Origin: Ovis canadensis
Taxonomy: Eukaryota; Chordata; Mammalia; Artiodactyla; Bovidae
Assembly (NCBI RefSeq): GCF_042477335.2
Contig: NC_091255.1
Span: 43,564,501 to 43,628,500 of the forward strand
Direction of reading: 5' to 3'
Length of the DNA stretch: 64,000 nucleotides
Positions 1-12,560 of this stretch are shown one piece after another (position 1 is the stretch's first letter; every line of letters begins with the position of its first letter). A program made the position numbers and the translations under genes. The notes under the pieces are model-generated. The model searched no databases. It was not told where the DNA came from and was given only the letters and a program-made list of their open reading frames with translations.

Positions 1-205
1 CGTCCCTGGGATTCTCCAGGCAAGAACACTGGAGTGGGTTGCCATTTCCTTCTTCAATGCATGAAAGTGAAAAGTGAAAGTGAATTCACTCAGTCCTGTC
101 TGACTCTTAGCAACCCTATGGACTGCAGCCTACCAGGCTTCTCCATCCATGGGATTTTCCAGGCAAGAGTACTGGAGTGGGATGCCATTGCCTTCTCCAA
201 AAAAA
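1..205 (-). mobile_element. BovA-type SINE (Bov-A2), cut by window edge
   Basis: Two BovA-like monomers in reverse orientation are visible from the repeated GGCAAGAACACTGGAGTGGG-like block (about 20-50 and 160-185) and the GACTCTTAGCAACCCTATGG segment. The window begins inside the element. Confidence 0.85.
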
Positions 206-365
206 GTACACTACCCCATCAGATTTTAGTGTATATAATAATCTGAACTCTATACAGTATTCCTGTTCATCTGCCAGTTTTTCTGGAAACCAGACTTTGT
301 ATGCATTACATGAAAGTAATATAGGCATTACTTCACTCAGGGCTCAAAATTTGTACACAAGGAGA

Positions 366-480
366 CTTCCCTGGTGATCCAGTGGTTGGCTCCACACTTC
401 CTTTGCAGGGGGCAGTGCAGGTTTGATTTCTGGTCAGGGAACTAAGATCTTGCATTTCCCACGTTGGCCAAAAAAACAAC
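366..480 (+). mobile_element. CHR-type (tRNA-Glu-derived) SINE
   Basis: Starts GACTTCCCTGGTGATCCAGTGG, the tRNA-Glu-like head of CHR SINEs, and ends in an A-rich tail. Confidence 0.8.
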
Positions 481-649
481 CTCGTACACAGGGTTTTTTC
501 CTTCAATCATTATCTTAGTCCAGAAACTGAACACAGAACAGCTAGGTAACTTGCCTGGGGTTGCCCAGCCAGAACAGGGAACTAGGCAATCTTTCCTCTA
601 AGCTCACTCAGACCTTCTCTGCCACATTCCAGCCATTGTTTGACTGGTA

Positions 650-772
650 AGCCCCTGCTTTTATTTTTTGGTTGCTCCATGAGGCTTGGAGGATCTTAGT
701 TCCCGAACCAGGGATGGAACCCATACAGTGGAAGCACAGAGTCCTAACCAGTAGGAAGCCAGGGAAGTCCCT
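650..772 (-). mobile_element. CHR-type SINE, antisense
   Basis: Reverse orientation: a T-rich tail copy near 661 and the head at CAGGGAAGTCCC (about 760-771). Confidence 0.8.
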
Positions 773-2034
773 AGCTCCTACTTTTTTTTTCCAGCTCTGT
801 CCTAGCCACTGGGAGCACAGAGGATAAAAAATGCAGTCACTGTCCATAGACGTTTAGTTTTAAGTGGGGTCATCCGACAATTCGACAGTGGTTATCAGGC
901 CTGGTGGAGACATGGCAGAGGGGTGCACAGAGGCCATACAGGTCCAAGTGAGGGACAGCTCACCCAGTCATAGAGGTCAGGGTGGGTCCCTGGGACCAAG
1001 TCTTGAAAAACAAATAGGATTATCCAGATAGGGAAAGAGAGGGTGGGAGGAGGACCCATGAAAGCCACTGCAGTTATCTATTTCTGTGCACAAATCCTCA
1101 TGGTCAGCGGGGCTGGCCAGCACGTCCTCTCTCAGGATCTCTCGTGGTTTCACAGAGGTGGCTGGCCCTGGCTCCATCCTTGAAACATCGGAGAGTTGAC
1201 ACCAGCTGGAGCCACAAATAGGGTTACCAGAACCTTTCATGCAGCCTGGACATTTTCAGCTGGATTCCAAGAGTAAGTGTCCCGAAGGAACCAGGACAGA
1301 GCTATCCCACCTTCACCTGGAAGTGAATGGCCTCATTTTGCCAGTCACAAGTCCTCCCAGGTTTGAGGGAAGAGTCTGCCTCTCTCTCTCTTTTTTAATT
1401 GAAGGATAATTGCTTTACAGAATTGTGTCGTTTTCTGTCAAACATGAATCCACATGAATCCGCCAAAGGTGAAGAGTCTGCTTCTCAGTGGCGGTTATAT
1501 CGATATCACTTCATCAGAGGATGTAGGGTGGGCGATAGCTTTGTGGCCATTTTGGAAAATACAGTCTTCTCAGAAGGTCTGTAAGAGCCCCGAGTACTGG
1601 AGAGACGATTCTGTGTCTCCTCCCACCACTGAAATGTAACCCAAATACAACTCTAGGACACAATACAGGTGCATTGCAGTTCAGTAAAGTATTGGCTCTC
1701 CCATAATGACTCCTACCCCATCCTGGGGGTTGGAGGATGGATATCAACCATCAAACACCTTATGTATTTTTTCCCTCGCTTTCTTTTTTTGGGGGGATCC
1801 CTGCTTTGCTGGCGCTCAAACTACACGTTAGGTGCCCCAGTGTGGGGGAACGGTATTTCAGGTAGAAGGAGGGGCACAGGAAAAGACAAGAAGTAAAAGA
1901 GCATGGGTAAGCTCACTTGAGCAAGTGGAGACTGGAAGGTGAAGGGGGAGACGTGATGGCGGGAGGCTGAGAAGGGGCAGATGATGAGGGCCTGGAGCAC
2001 CAATGACAGCAGCATGCACTCTTCTGTTCTTGAC
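773..2034. other. Mostly unassigned intergenic DNA
   Basis: No gene is supported. A short L1 3'-end remnant, antisense, lies at about 1396-1455 (AATTGAAGGATAATTGCTTT). The rest has no repeat I recognise and no long conserved frame. Confidence 0.5.
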
Positions 2035-2219
2035 ATCCTGAGCACTTTCCATACAGCAACTCACTTAAGTCAACATTCCTGTGAGGTACGCTATATGAGT
2101 ATCTCATCTTACAAATGAGGAAACTGGTTAAACAATTTCTTCAGGCCTATACCACTAGTAGGAGGCAGAAATATGATTTAAGCCTAGGAAGTCTGGCCCC
2201 AGAACCTGCACCTTTTAAT
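2035..2219 (+). mobile_element. MIR SINE, left part
   Basis: The core ATCTTACAAATGAGGAAACTGG near 2104 is the diagnostic MIR block. The CHR SINE at 2220 entered its end; the flanking CAGAACCTGCACCTTTTA (from about 2200) recurs at 3507-3524 with two changes, as a target duplication. Confidence 0.8.
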
Positions 2220-3506
2220 ACAATACATTTATTTATTTGGCTGCACCAGGTCTTACTTGCAGTTGGATCCTCAGTCTTCATTGCGGCATACAGGACCTTT
2301 TAGCTACAGCATGTAGGATCTTTGACTGTGTGGATCACAATAAACTGTGGAAAATTCTGAAAGAGGTGGAAATACCAGACCACCTGACCTGCCTCCTGAG
2401 AAATCTGTATGCAGGTCAGGAAGCAACAGTTAGAACTGGACATGGAACAACAGACTGGTTCCAAATAGGAAAAGGAGTACATCAAGGCAGTATATTGTCA
2501 CCCTGCTTATTTAACTTCTACGCATCATGAGAAACACTGGGCTGGATGAAGCACAAGCTGGAATCAAGATTGCCAGGAGAAATATCAATAACCTCAGATA
2601 TACAGATGAAACCACCCTTATGTCAGAAAGTGAAGAACTAAAAAAAAAAAAAAAAAAGAAAGTGAAGAACTAAAGAGCCTCTTGATGAAAGTGAAAGAGG
2701 AGAGTGAAAAAATTGGCTTAAAGCTCAAGATTCAGAAAACTAAGATCATGGCATCCAGTCCCATCACTTCATGGCAAATAGATGGGGAAACAGTGGCTCA
2801 CTTTATTTTGGGGGCTCCAAAATCACTGCAGATGGTGACTGCAGCCATGAAATTAAAAGATGCTTACTCCTTGGAAGGAAACTTATAACCAACCTAGACA
2901 GCATACTAAAAAGCAGAGACATTACTCTGCCAACAAAGGTCCATCTAGTCAAAACTATGGTTTTTCCAGTAGTCATATATGGATGTGAGAGTTAGACTAT
3001 AAAGAAAGCTGAGTGCAGAAGAATTGATGCTTTTGAATTGTGGTGTTGGAGAAGACTCTTGAGAGTCCCTTGGACTGCAAGGAGATCCAACCAGTCAATC
3101 CTAAAGGAGATTAGTCCTGAGTGTTCATTGGAAGGACTGATGTTGAAGCTGAAACTCCAATACTTTGGCCACGTGATACAAAGAGCTGACTCATTTGAAA
3201 GGACCCTGATGCTGGGAAAGATTGAGGGCAGGAGAAGAAGGGGACAACAGAGGATGAGATGGTTGGATGGCATCACCAACTCAATGGACATGAGTTTGGG
3301 TAAACTCTGGGAGTTTGTGATGGACAGGGACACCTGGCATGCTTTGGTTCATGGGGTTGAAAAGAGTCGGACACGACTGAGTGCCTGGACTGAACTGAAC
3401 TGTGGGATCTTTAGTTGTGGCAAGTGGGATTTAGTTCCCTGACCAGGGATTCCCAGCCTCCTGTACTGGGAGCACAGTCTTAGCCCTTGGACCACCAGGG
3501 AAGTCC
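2220..3506 (-). mobile_element. CHR-type SINE, antisense, split by BovB
   Basis: Outer parts are 2220-2323 and 3405-3506 (ending ACCAGGGAAGTCCC). The inner part is the BovB at 2324-3404. The SINE itself is flanked by a near-perfect 18-bp duplication. Confidence 0.85.
2324..3404 (+). mobile_element. BovB LINE, 3' part
   Basis: 5'-truncated BovB carrying the last part of the reverse transcriptase frame (VDHNKLWKILKE, RTGHGTTDWFQIGKGV) and the 3' tail ending GAACTGAACTG. The frame is broken several times, and an A-rich expansion lies at 2640-2657. Flanked by GGATCTTT at 2316-2323 and 3405-3412, an 8-bp target duplication. Confidence 0.93.
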
Positions 3507-3559
3507 CAGAACCTGCTTCTTTTACCAAAATATTATATTACTAACCAATGGAATTTGCA

Positions 3560-6500
3560 CTTCAGACTGAAAATGATAGGGAGTAATTTGTTGAAAAATG
3601 AGACTTGATTATAACAAAAGCAGAGAATTCATACAGCTCTGCAAACAAAAGTGGCAGCTCTCTGAAGAGTTATATAATGGTGCGCAGGTGCCGTATTCTG
3701 TACGAGTTCATTTGATACGACAGGATGCTAAGTCATTCTGTACAGGTAATGAAGTGGGAACCTGCCACCTACCGCCACAATCTTGGTGTAGTAACACTTC
3801 TCTACCCTCCACCCTTTCAGGGTCTCTCGCCTCACAATCTACGTGCAGTCTGTCTTCCATGATACCCCCTTGGTGAGTCACACCAGCCCCTGGGCCTGCA
3901 CCCCACAACAACAGAAGAGGCTGCAGCAGCCCACTACCGGGATGCCGGCTCTTCCACCAACGCACACTAAAGTCAACGCCAGGTGCTGGATGATCCGGTC
4001 CACAGCTCCTGCAGGACACCTCCAGTGAGCTGCCGTCCCTTCTCCATTTCCTGCGTCATACCTTGCAGGCCCATTTTCACGTTCTTACAGTTATCTGGCA
4101 TATGCACACAACACTCAGTGCCTAACAGTGCACATACCCTGCCTTGAGCGACTGTTAGAAAATCTAGGGCCATTTAGTTCTGTAAAACCGTTTTCCTCAT
4201 TTGATATACTTCTTCATCTGACAGTCTTCGTGCTTGATGCATGTAATTCAAAGCACAGGCAATGTGCAATATACTATGGCCACTCCTTGGTGTACAAATA
4301 AGGCCAGCAGGTAATACCACCATGGTGTCTGTTTCACCCTAAATCGTGTATAGACCGTGTCCCAGTTGGTGGTGTGGTGTGGAAAGGTTGTATACACCAA
4401 GGCAGGCAGGTACAGTCGGCTTCTTGTACATCACCCTGTTTAGTTCCTAGGCAAGCAGTCATCCATATGGCTCACATATCTGCAAGGTCCCATGGGGAAC
4501 AGGAACAACACTATTACCCGAATGATACCCTTGGACGATGCTAATGTTAACACAGAGGGTTAGAGGGGTCCAACCTGCTGGGCCAACCTGTCTCTCCTTT
4601 CCACACAAAGGAGACTATGGTCTGTACTTCAACACTTACAGCAGATAGCCAGGAGAACCCGTCCCACATCAAATGATCCCCCCGGGGTGGGATACATTCT
4701 GCCGCTTCTTCACATCCTGCACGGAAGAGCACCTTGTGTCATTCCATTCAGCTGTCATTGAGTCTGGTTGAAAGAAGGTTAACTTCCAAGTCCAGTTTGC
4801 GAGTGTCATGGGTTGGATCTGCCAGGGAAATCCCATGGCGGCCCCAACAAGCTGACACATTTTGTACTTCTGCGTAAGTGTGGGTCCAATCTATGACTGG
4901 ATTGCCATGACACACCTTTGGACAAGGGACAAAAACATTAAGAGCACCAACACAGGCAACTCGATTATTTAGTCAGACACAGGCAAGTTTCTTATCCTGG
5001 GAGAGAACAGTTCCTGCCATCAGGGACATATACACAGTATAAACCCTTGCAGGAATTTTCCCAATTTCCAAAGGTAAGGACACAGCCTTAACCTCAACTG
5101 TCTGGTCGCCATATCCATCAGTTCCTGCACTAGGGCCTGGAAACTGCTCAGATTTACCATAGATGAGGCTACATTCAGCACTGGTTTCAACCAAGGCCAT
5201 TCCTCTCTCTGTATGTTGCTCTAAGACCAGTAAATTGCAAGTTCTACATGGCGCCTCCAGTCCCCGCTTACTCCTTTTGGGCAACAACCTTGGCCTAAGC
5301 CCTATTCAAACTGGAAACAGTCATCCCAAGAGGCGTCCTTAGAAGTTAGCAATCTTCTAACTGTACCGCCCATGTCTCTTGCATGGGCATGTCCCACACT
5401 GCTGTTCTGGTCTCAGTTGCCTCCATAATTCTAGAAGCGCAGCATTTGGCTGCTTATCAATTTTATTTCTGTCAACTCCCACTGCAAACAAATTGGCCCA
5501 CATTTGCATCCATGTGACTCAGATGGGGCCCCCTTAGAGATCTTCACATCACTGGTACCTTTTGCCTGGCACTCTCCCTCTCCCTTCCGCCTTTCCTACT
5601 TGCTACAATTGAGGCCACTTCATAGATGGGGCACCCCACAGAAGGCACAAGAACTGAAGTCAGGGATTGAAAAAAGGTGGACAGGGCATTGTTCAAAATG
5701 GCATTTTGCATGCCGCTTGTAACTTGTTCATCATCTGAGCTCTTTGTGTTCAGGTTAAACACGCAGGTTCAGGTTAGACTGTTTCATGCCTAATTCCCTT
5801 ACGACCTGAGTCAATTTGGTAAATGTATGCCATTGACGTAAACAGTACCTGGGAGTTCCCACATTAGTCCAAACTGTTTGGATGGTTGATCCATTCCATC
5901 AGGGAGCCTGTTTGGTTGGGAGGCCCCTGCATATGCTGCCTCGTGTTATGCAATCTCTGCTGCAATAAGGGGTGAGTGGTCATAGATGCCAAACACTCTA
6001 TTTCATCCCCTGTGCAGATAAAACTGTCTACCCCAGTGTCCCAGAGTTATGACACTAGATGCCCGCCCCCGCCCCCAGCCTCTGTTGAATGCTTCACCCA
6101 AATAGAACAACTCTGCTTGAGTAATGACTGATAGGTCATAAATTCAGTCATATTAGGGGCCCCCTGGGATGATCCCCTTGAGCCAAAGGTTGTTTATGTT
6201 TCATCTTCTGCTGTACCTTGCTGTCTGAGGTGCTGGGTTCATCAAGGCCACACATCTTTGGCTCCAGCAAAAGTTCGTATGCACTGTTCTAGCTTTTCTG
6301 CCTGTCTCTGCAACTCAAAACCTGTGCAGCATCACGTAGGGCATTGTCCATATTCACTTTCAAGGCAGTCAAGAATATCCAGCCCAAGGTGCCAGCGGCA
6401 GTACCTGCCACTGTATCAAGTAGATGGGAACTCACGGCCTGCAACACTTTTCAGTTTTTCAAGGGTAGGAGGTGACCCATCCTCTGCCTCCCAGCCTTCT

Positions 6501-6855
6501 AATGGGGCCCACGCCAGGACCATGGCCACCTGGTATCACATGCTGGGTGGTGGCCACTGGCTTCCTCCATCCATTGAAGCCTCTGGCTCTGCAACCTGCT
6601 GGGAATCCTGCCAATTACACCAATTGTCATGCTGATCACTGAACCCCAGGTAGGTAAAGCATGAGTTGGGAGGCTGGAAGAAGACTTCAGATATGCTTTA
6701 TTTGTGGATGGCTCGTGCAGCAGCCAGGGACTTCCACGCAGTCTTATATAGCTCTGAGAACAAAAGTGGCGGCTGTCCAAGGGTTATATAATGGTGTGCC
6801 TGAGTCGTAATCTATATGAGCTCATTTGTTACTTAAGTATATTGAGCCATTGCCT
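3560..6855 (-). mobile_element. Old endogenous retrovirus, antisense, broken
   Basis: A fossil ERV on the minus strand. A protease-like stretch lies at about 4970-5290 and further retroviral-like internal sequence up to about 6650. LTR-like flanks: 3640-3770 resembles 6740-6866, sharing ACAAAAGTGGCRGCT and TTATATAATGG, and the right copy continues at 12215-12560 beyond the BovB insertion. TATA-like and AATAAA-like signals in the right copy agree with minus orientation. Many breaks; family not resolved. It predates the BovB it contains. Confidence 0.6.
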
Positions 6856-9800
6856 ACAGGAAATGAATTTTGCAATAAGAAGTTCATGATCTGAGCCACA
6901 GTCAGGTCCCAGTCTTGTTTTTGCTGACTGTATAGACCTTCTCCATCTTCAGCTGCAAAGAATATAATCAATCTGATTTCAGTATTGACTATCTGGTAAT
7001 GTCCATGTGTAGAGTTTGTCTCTTGTGTCGTTGGAAGAGAGTGTTTGCTATGACCCATGCATTCTCTTGGCAAAACTCTATTAGCCTTTGTCCTTCTTCA
7101 TTTTGTACTCCAAGGCCAAACTTACCTGTTACTCCAGATATCTCTTGACTTCCTACTTTTGCATTCCAGTCCCTTATGATGAAAAGGACATCTTTTTTGT
7201 GTTATTTCTAGAAGGTCTTGTAGGTCATCATAGAACCGTTCAATATCAGCTTCTTCAGGATTAGTGGTTGGGGCATAGACTTGGATTACTGATACTGAAT
7301 GGTTTGCCTCGGAAATGAACAGAGATCATTCTGTCATTTTTGAGATTGCACACAAGTACTGCATTTCAGGCTTTTTGTTGACTATGAGGGATTTCTTGTA
7401 AGGGGTTTTTGCCAACAGTAGTAGATATAATGGTCATCTGAATTTAATTCACCCATTCCAGTCCATTTTAGTTCACTGATTCTTAAAATGTTGATGTCCA
7501 CTCTTGCCATCTCCTGTTTGACCACTTCCAATATACCTTGATTCATGGACCTAACATTCCAGGTTCCTATGCAATATTGTTCTTTACAGCACTGAACTTG
7601 ACTTTCACCACTAGACACATCCACAACTGGGCATTATTTCCACTTTAGCTCAGCCTCTTCATTCCTTCTGGAGCTATTTCTCCACTCTTTTCCAGTAGCA
7701 TATTGGCCACCTACCAACCTGGGGAGGTCATCTTTCATGTCAGATATTTTTGCCTTTTCATACTGTTCACAGGGTTCTCAAGGCAAGGATGTTCTAAAAT
7801 GGTTTGTCATTCCCTTCTCCAGTGGACTACATTTTGTCAGAACTCTCCACCATGACCCATCTGTCTTGGGTGGCCCTACAAGGCATGGCTCATAGTTTCA
7901 TTGAGTTAGACAAGGTTATGACCCATGTGATCAGTTTGTTTAGTTTTCTGTGACTGTGGTTTTCATTATGTCTGCCCTCTGATGGAAGCGGATAAGAGGT
8001 TTATGGAAACTTCCTGATGGGAAGGACTGGCTGTGGGGAAAACTGAGTCTTACTCTGGTTCTTAGGGCCATGCTCAGTAAATCTTTAATCCAATTACTCC
8101 TTTAATCCAAAACAAGACTAGGAGCTGACTGTGGCTCAGATCATGAACTCCTTATAGCAAAATTCAGATTTAAATTGAAGAAAGTAGGGAAAACCACTAG
8201 GCCATTCAGGTGTGACCTAAATCAAATCCCTAATGATTACACAGTGACAGTGACAAATAGATTCAAGGGACTAGACCTGATAGACAGAGTGCCTGAAGAA
8301 CTATGGACGGAGGTTCGTAACATTGTACAGGAGGCAGTGATCAAAGCCATGCCCAAGAAAAAGAAATGCAAAAAGGCAAAATGGTTATCTGTGGAGGCCT
8401 TACAAATAGCTGAGAAAAGGAGAGAAATGAAAGGCAAAGGAGAAAAGGAAAGATATACCCACCTGAATGCAGACTTCCAAATAGCAAGGAGAGATAAGAA
8501 AGCCTTCTTCAGTGATCAATGCAAAGAAATAGAGGAAAACAATAGAATGGGAAAGACTAGAGATCTCTTCAAGAAAATTAGAGATACCATGGGAATATTT
8601 CATGCAAAGGTGGGCACAATAAAGGACAGAAACAGTACAGACCTAACAGAAACAGAAGATATCAAGAACAGGTGGCAAGAATACACAGAACTATACAAAA
8701 AAGATCTTAAAGACCCAGACAACCACGATGGTATGATCACCCACCTAGAGCCACACATCCTGGAGTGTAAAGTCAAGTGGGCCTTACGAAGCATCACTAT
8801 GAACAAAGTTAGTGGAGGTGATGAATTCCAGCTGAGCTTTTTTCAGATCCTAAAAGATGATGCTGTGAAAGTGCTACACTCAATATGCAAGCAAATTTGG
8901 AAAACTCAGCAGTGGCTAGGACTGGAAAAGGTCAGTTTTCATTCCAGTCCCAAAGAAAAGTAATGCCAAAGAATTTTCAAACAACCGTACAATTGCACTC
9001 TCATATGCTAGCAAAGTAATGCTCACAATTCTCCAAGCTAGGCTTCAACAGTATGTGAACTGAGAACTTTCAGATGTTCAATATGGATTTAGAAAAGGCA
9101 GAGGAACCAGACATCAAATTGCCAACATCTGTTGGATCATAGAAAAAACAAGAGAATTCCAGAAAAAATCTACTTCTGCTTTATTGACTGCCAAAGCCTT
9201 GCCTGTGTGGATCACAACAAACTGTGGAAAATTCTTCAAGAGATGGAAATACTAGACTACCTTACCTGTCTGAGAAATCTGTATGCAAGTCTAGAAGTAA
9301 CAGAACTGGACATGGAATGATGGACTGGTTCCAAATTGGGAAAGGAGTAGGTCAAGGCTGCATATTGTCACCCTGCTTATTTAACTTATATTTAACTTAC
9401 ATCATGCAAAATGCTGGGCTGGATGAAGTACAAGCTGGAATCAAGATTGCTGGGAGAAATATCAATAACCTCAGATATGCAGATGACACCACCCTTATAG
9501 CAGAAAGAGAAGAACTAAAGAGCTTCTTGATGAAAATGAAAGAGGAGAGTGAAAAAGCTGGCTTCAAACTCAACATTCAAAAAACTAAGATCATGGCATC
9601 CAGTCCCCATCACTTCATGGCAAATAGATGGGGAAACAATGGAAACAGTGACAGACTTTATTTTCTTTGGCTCTAAAATTACAGATGATCACTGCAGCCA
9701 TAAAATTAAGAGATGCTTGCTCCTTGGAAGAAAAGCTATGACAAACCTAGACAGCATATTAAAAAGCAGAGACATTACTTTGCCAAGAAATGTCCATATT

Positions 9801-10394
9801 GTCAAAGGTATGGTTTTTTTAGTAGTCATGTATGGATATGAGTTAGACCATAAAGAAGGCTGAGGGCTGAAGGATAGATGCTTTTGAACAGTGGTTTAGA
9901 GAAGACTCTTAAAAATTCCTTGGACTGCAAGGAGATCAAACTGTAACAGGAGGGAAAGAGACAGGGCACAACTTTTGAAAGAATGACATAGCCGAAGGAC
10001 ACAACATAAACTAATTACAATCAAATGGGACCAAGATGGCAGACAAGACTAGACCTTGATCTTCAATCAGCAAGTGAAATGACACACCCAGAGGTGCCCT
10101 GACAGTTCCAAAGCACTGTCAAAAGACCAAGGAGTGGGCAGTGGCCCAAATCCTGGCAATCTCCACCTCTTCCCAAAAATAGTTGGAATAATTCTCCCAC
10201 TCATTAGCATATGAAGCTACCCAGCCTATAAAAACTAACCATGCCATGTTTGGCGGCTGCAGTGGCCCTCTGTGATGGCCCATAGTCTGTCTGTTGAGTA
10301 TGCTTCTGTGTGAATCTGAATAAATCCACTTCTTACCTTTCACTTTGTCTCTCACTATATTCTTTCTGTGATGAGACATCAAGAACCTGAGCAT

Positions 10395-10844
10395 TCAGTT
10401 CAGTTCAGTTGCTCAGTCTTGTCTAACTCCTTGTGACCCCATGAACTGCAGCACGCCAGGCCTCCCTGTCCATCACCAACTCCCAGAGTCCACCCAAACC
10501 CATGTCCATCAAGTCGGTGATGCCATCCAATCATCTCATTCTCTGTCGTCCCCTTCTCCTCCCTTCAATCTTTCCTGGCATCAGGGTCTTTTCAAATGAG
10601 TCAGCTCTTTGCATTAGGTGGCCAAAGTATTGGAGTTTCAGCTTCAACATCAGTCCTTCCAATGAACACCTAGGACTGATCTCCTTTAGAATGGACTGGT
10701 TGGATCTCCTTGCAGTCCAAGGGACTCTCAAGAGTCTTCTCCAATACCACAGTTCAAAAGCATCAATTCTTCGGCGCTCAGCTTTCTTTATAGTCCAACT
10801 CTCACATCCATACATGACCACTGGAAAAACCATAGCCTTGACTA
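10395..10844 (-). mobile_element. BovB LINE 3' end, antisense
   Basis: Begins with the CAGTTCAGTTCAGTTGCTCAG tail in reverse and runs into the frame (CATACATGACCACTGGAAAA). It interrupts the LTR that continues at about 10845. Confidence 0.9.
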
Positions 10845-10869
10845 TTATTAGGCCCTGAAACCAGGTACT

Positions 10870-11030
10870 ATGAGTTTTGGCTGGGTTCAAGTCCTAGCCA
10901 TGGGTTCAAGTCCCAAGCAGAGTTTTGGCTGGGTTCAGGTCCCAAACTAGGTTTTGGATGGGTTCGAGTCCCAAGCAGGGTTTTGGCTGGTTTCCAGTCC
11001 CAGCACATGGGTTCAAGTCCCACTTTGAGA
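10870..11030 (+). repeat. Short tandem array of GGTTCRAGTCC units in an LTR
   Basis: GGTTCAAGTCC or close variants at 10884, 10903, 10932, 10961 (GGTTCGAGTCC) and 11010, separated by TTTTGGCTG-type spacers. It belongs to the 3' part of the surrounding LTR. Confidence 0.8.
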
Positions 11031-11216
11031 TAAACGGTTTCAAAACCAGTCAATTCTAAAGGAAGTCAGTCTTGAATATTCACTGGGAAGAATGGTGCTG
11101 AAACTGAAGCTCCAGTACTTTGGCCACCTGAAGAGGCCAGTCATTAGAAAAGACCCTGATGCTGGGAAAGATTGAAGGTAGGAGGAGAAGGGCATGACAG
11201 AGGATGAGATGGTTGG

Positions 11217-12072
11217 TGTCCTGGTCTGGGTGCAGGTTGGAAAAGAATTTCCAGACATGAGACAGAATGAGAGGGGGAAAAAAAGTTTATTAGACTGGGA
11301 GAGGCTGTTAGAACAGTGGGCCAGCTCAAGGGAGAACAATGTTGAACAGGGGTCCTTAGCCCACCTTTATAACCAGGGTACAAGGAGTGGGATTGGGGTC
11401 TTGTGGGGCTTTTGCTGATTGGATGAGGCATGTATACTGGGTGGGGGAAGAGTAGGGCAAATACCTTCTCCCTGTGGGGTAGGAGAGAGATTATACAGTT
11501 CCACTAATAGTTACAACATGGGGGAGGGTCTGGTTTTTCTGTTCCTATATTCCAAGACCCTACTTGGTTTTATCTGCTCTCTCCTCCTTGGGTCACTGCA
11601 GTTGTGTTGCAGGAAGGGGGATCCCTTCCAGGGCCCAAAACTGGGTTCTTGTCTAACACTCGGAAATGAATTGTCCAAGGAGACACATCTGCTGACAAAG
11701 CAAGAGATTTTATTGGGAAAGGGCACCTGGGTGGAGAGCAGTAGGGTAAGGGAGCCCAGGAGAACTGTTCTGTCCTGTGGCTTGCAGTCTCAGGTTTTAT
11801 GGTGATGGGAAAATTTCCAGGTGTTCTTTGGCCAATCATTCTAATTCAGAGTCTTTCCTGGTGGCGCGCATGGCTCAGCGGAGGTGGACGCTAGTGAGAG
11901 GGATTCTGGGAAGTGGACGGACACACAGTGTCTCCTTTCAACCTTTCCCGAACTCTTCCGGTTGGTGGTGGCTTATTAGTTCCATATTCCTTATGAGGAT
12001 CTCCTGTCATAAAACAACTCATGCGGTGCCTGGCCAGGGTGGGCGGTTTCAATCAGTGTGCTTCCCTTAACA
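11217..12072 (-). mobile_element. LTR composite, antisense, inserted in BovB
   Basis: Bounded by TGTCCTGG...CTTAACA with GTTGG repeated at 11212-11216 and 12073-12077. Two AATAAA-type signals on the minus strand (about 11284 and 11708) indicate two LTR units side by side or nested. No coding part; fossil. Confidence 0.7.
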
Positions 12073-12214
12073 GTTGGATGGCATCAGAGACTCAGGGACG
12101 TGAGTGTGAGCAAGCACTGGGAGATAGTGAAAGAGATAAGCCTGGCGTGCTGCAGTCCATGGGATCACAAAGAGTCCGACAAAACTGCGACTGAACAACA
12201 ACAACAGGAAATGA

Positions 12215-12560
12215 GGTGGAGCCTGACTCCGCCATCTTGGTCCGGTAACAGTTCCCTTTACAATTCGCCAACAGGCCATCCGCCCTTTCCGTGGATTTCC
12301 TGACAGCCCACTGAAAGATTATACCTTAACTGCCTGTTAGTGAATGATATGGGCCGTTCCTGGGTTTGGGTGATTACGAGTGGGGCAGGCAGGCATGTAG
12401 CGGCACTTCTGTTGGTGGATTACAGGGTAGGATACCCTTTTAGCATCAAATCCTGAGACTTTCCCATAGAAAACGGGCGCGAGACACCCACCCCCGAAAA
12501 GCCGGGCCCCTTCCTGGTTTCAGGGACCCATTGTCCCACCTCGTGGGTCGGGGCCTCCTG
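12215..12560 (-). mobile_element. Outer part of the old ERV LTR
   Basis: Continues the LTR-like copy cut by BovB at 6855. AATGAGGTGG...CCATCTTGGT here parallels AATGAAGTGG...CAATCTTGGT at 3749-3786. The right end is not fixed. Confidence 0.5.

Larger units (their letters stand above)
9942..11042 (+). mobile_element. Solo LTR inserted in BovB, itself holding a BovB fragment
   Basis: Ends TGTAAC...TTTCA with flanking AAAC (9938-9941 and 11043-11046), typical of class I (gammaretrovirus-like) LTRs. Forward orientation is shown by CCTATAAAAAC at about 10224 and GAATAAATCC at about 10317. A BovB 3' fragment (10395-10844) sits inside, and 10870-11030 is a short tandem array. Solo LTR fossil; no coding part. 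Confidence 0.75.
6856..12214 (+). mobile_element. BovB LINE with inverted 5' part; contains two LTR insertions
   Basis: The 11-bp duplication ACAGGAAATGA at 6856-6866 and 12204-12214 bounds one insertion. 6867 to about 8095 is BovB 5'UTR and first-half frame in reverse; 8104-9941, 11043-11216 and 12073-12203 are the second half in forward orientation. About 55 bases around CTGACTGTGGCTCAGATCAT occur in both parts. This is the arrangement expected of twin priming during LINE integration. The forward part keeps RT segments (8175-8963, 9224-9676 with YADDTT) but is broken. LTR elements at 9942-11042 and 11217-12072 came later. Confidence 0.9.

Noticed and set aside
8175-8963. 262-residue frame as a possible host gene
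   Set aside because: It is BovB polyprotein between endonuclease and RT, with the usual LINE sequence.
10870-11030. CRISPR-like array
   Set aside because: Spacing is irregular, repeats are about 11 bases, the locus is eukaryotic and lies within an LTR.
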